Shown here piece after piece: positions 61,839 to 64,000 of a stretch of 64,000 nucleotides of DNA. The DNA is from Adineta ricciae. Its lineage: Eukaryota > Rotifera > Eurotatoria > Adinetida > Adinetidae. The position numbers and the translations under genes are program-made. A model generated the notes under the pieces. That model saw only the letters and a program-made list of their open reading frames with translations. It was not told the DNA's origin and made no database searches. The DNA lies in NCBI GenBank assembly GCA_905250025.1, contig CAJNOJ010000018.1:434001-498000 (forward strand). The letters run 5' to 3'. Within the stretch, counting starts at the first letter, position 1; the number at the start of each line of letters is the position of its first letter.

Positions 61839-63655
61839 CACAAACAACCATCACCTCTCACTCACACCACACTACATCAGATCACTAACGAACATTCCGC
61901 ACGACACTTATCTTCGCCTCTCACCCTCACTCACAAACAACCATCACATCTGACTCACACCACACTACATCACACGACTGGCGAATATTCACTATAACAC
62001 TTCTCTTCGCCTCTCATCCTCACTCACAAACAACCATCACATCTGACTCAGACCACACTACATCACACCACTGACGAACATTCCTGAAGACACTTCTTTT
62101 CGCCTCTCATCCACAACTCACAAACCACCATCACATCTCACTCACACCATATTACATCACATCACTACTGAACATTTCATACCACACTTCTCTTCGCCGC
62201 TCATCCTCGCTCACAAACAACCATACCATCTCGCTCACACCACACTGCATCACACCACTGACGAACATTCCATACCACATTTCTCTTCGCCTCTCATTCT
62301 CACTCACAAACAGCCAACACATTCCACTCACACCATTCTTCATCGCATCACTAGCGAACATTCCGCACGACACTTCTCTTCGCCTCTCAACTTCACTCAT
62401 AAACAACCATCACATCTCACTCACACCACACTACATCTCATCACTAACAAACATCGCTGAAGACACTTCCCTTCGCCTCTCATCCTCCCTCACAAACAAC
62501 CATCAAATCTGACTCAGAACCACACTACATCATATCACTGACGAACATTCACTATAACACTTCTCTTCACCTCTCATCCTCACTCACAAACAACCATCAC
62601 ATCTCACTCACACTACCCTAGGTCACATCACTCGCGAACATTCCGCACGACACTTCTCTTCGCCTCGCATCCGCACTCACAAACAACCGTCACATCTCAC
62701 GTATACCACACTACATTACATCACTAACGAACATTCCTGAAGACGCTTCTCTTCGCCTCTCATCCTTACTGAGAAACAACCATCACATCTCACTCACACC
62801 ATATTACATCACATCACTAACGAACATTGCTGAAGATACTTCTCTTCGCCGCTCATGCTCCCTCGCAAAGAATCATCACATCTCACTCACACCACACTAC
62901 ATCACACGACTGACGAACATTCACTATAACACTTCTCTTTGCCTCTCATCCTCACTCACAAACAACCATAACATCTGACTCAGACCACACTACATCACAC
63001 CACTGACGAACATTCCTGAAGACACTTCTTTTCGCCTCTCATCCACAACTCACAAACCACCATCACATCTCACTCATACCATATTACATCACACCACTAC
63101 TGAACATTTCAGACCACACTTCTCTTCGCCTCTCATCCTCCCTTACAAACAACGATCACATCTCACTCACACCACAGCACATCACATCGCTGACGAACAT
63201 TCCATACCACACTTCTCTTCGCCGCTCATCCTCCCTCGCAAACAACCGTCGCATCTCGCTCAAACTACCCTACATTACATCACTGAGGAAGATTCCATAG
63301 CACACTTCTCTTCGGCTCGCATCGTCACTCACAAACAATCATCGGATCTCACTGACACCACACTACATCACATCACTAACAAACGTTCCATACCACACTT
63401 TTCTTCGACTCTCATCCTCACTCACGAACAACCATTACATCTTACTCACACCACACGACAGCACACCGCTGACGAACATTCTATACCACACTTCTCTTCG
63501 CCGCTCATGCTCCCTCGCAAAGAATCATCACATCTCACTCACGCTACCCTACGTCACATCACTCGCGAACATTCCATACCACACTTCTGTTCGGCTATCA
63601 TCGTCACTCACAAACGACCATCACATCTCACTCACACCACGCTGCATCACATGAG
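61839..63655. repeat. 93-bp tandem satellite array, copy 2 (about 19.5 units)
   Basis: CACAAACAACCAT landmarks at 61839, 61932 and 62025 give the same 93-bp period as array 1. Units are more diverged from each other and carry alternative segments after ACATTCC (GCACGACAC, ATACCACAC, TGAAGACAC) or ACTATAACAC. A few adjacent units with CTGCAT or CTTCAT instead of CTACAT leave an 84-codon open frame on the minus strand (62406-62152) with a visible 31-residue repeat (ERRRE and WLFVSE). The usual CTACAT gives a TAG there. Confidence 0.95.
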
Positions 63656-64000
63656 AAGTGAGTATGGTAGCAAGTTGCAAAACGCAGTGCGTTTGTTTCG
63701 GGAATCGCGCTGGAAATGGTCGAAGTTAGATAATGACTTAATGAACATGGGGCTGTGGGATCGGTGTAACCAATCAGATATCCTGATGCTGTGTGAATAG
63801 TGCGAGGCTAGCTTTATGTTGAGCATTGAATTGCGCGTGTTATGGTAAAAAGATGGTGGCGATCAACGGTTTGCTCAGGTATTTTGGTGAAACGCGTTGA
63901 ACGGCTAATGCTAGAACGTGCTGAGTGCCACGTGTATTATGCATTGTATTAAGTAGCATGTTCATGTATTGCCCTCGGTTAGAGTGGAGGTATCTTGAGT
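63656..64000 (+). repeat. Conserved 3' flank of the satellite module, copy 2 (cut by window edge)
   Basis: Alignable along its length with 51371-51725. In this copy a frame running out of the last satellite unit stays open for about 50 codons into the flank (SKLQNAVRLFRESRWKW ... LMLCE, stop at 63800). In copy 1 the same frame stops after 21 codons of flank. Confidence 0.85.

Noticed and set aside
61839-63655. The 93-bp arrays as a protein with 31-residue repeats
   Set aside because: One short minus-strand stretch and parts of a plus-strand frame are open, but variable units carry TAG, TGA or TAA in every frame I followed, and neither array is open throughout.

Overview
The window looks like nuclear DNA of a small-genome invertebrate, most likely a bdelloid rotifer. 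The evidence is AT-rich DNA, compact animal genes cut by many 45-65 nt GT-AG introns, animal-only gene families (BSX homeobox, MADD, DAXX, a stanniocalcin-like hormone, amidated-peptide precursors), a bacterial-looking amidohydrolase, a single-exon TPR gene and an ADP-ribosyltransferase. Gene models were built by hand from splice sites. Where a total protein length is given, the exon lengths sum to an intact frame, except for MADD and the ERICH3-like gene, where the text says so.

Gene-dense part (1-40.7 kb). In order: the 3' end of a rhodopsin-type GPCR (+); a D-aminoacylase-like amidohydrolase (-) downstream of DAXX (-); proteasome subunit Rpn3/PSMD3 (+) followed by phosphatidylinositol 4-kinase beta (+); a small secreted protein (+); a BSX/bsh homeobox gene (-); a SPICE1-like centriole protein (-); a 20-exon gene fusing DZANK1-like regions to an eight-repeat annexin (+); an ERICH3-like gene (+); an intronless 802-aa TPR protein (-); a one-pass membrane protein (-); two short-chain dehydrogenases (-); RBX1 (+) and NDUFB8 (+); MADD (+); a neuropeptide-like precursor (+); a stanniocalcin-like gene (-); and a second small secreted peptide (+). 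Four same-strand pairs (DAXX/amidohydrolase, Rpn3/PI4KB, SDR/CBR1-like, RBX1/NDUFB8) are separated by only 184-208 bp, with a 3' splice site just before the downstream start codon. This is the layout expected of spliced-leader operons.

Gene-poor part (40.7-64 kb). The only convincing host gene is an arginine-type mono-ADP-ribosyltransferase (-). The rest is repeats: a very degenerate array with a period near 283 bp; a tail sequence found at both 44.7 and 59.7 kb; a complete but decayed hAT transposon with perfect 8-bp target duplications; a probable solo LTR; two inverted-repeat elements; and two copies of a composite module (short ORF, then a 93-bp satellite array, then a conserved 3' flank). 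The second module copy runs off the right edge. Module ORF 2 is open, while ORF 1 is frameshifted and stopped. No tRNA, rRNA or CRISPR array was recognised.
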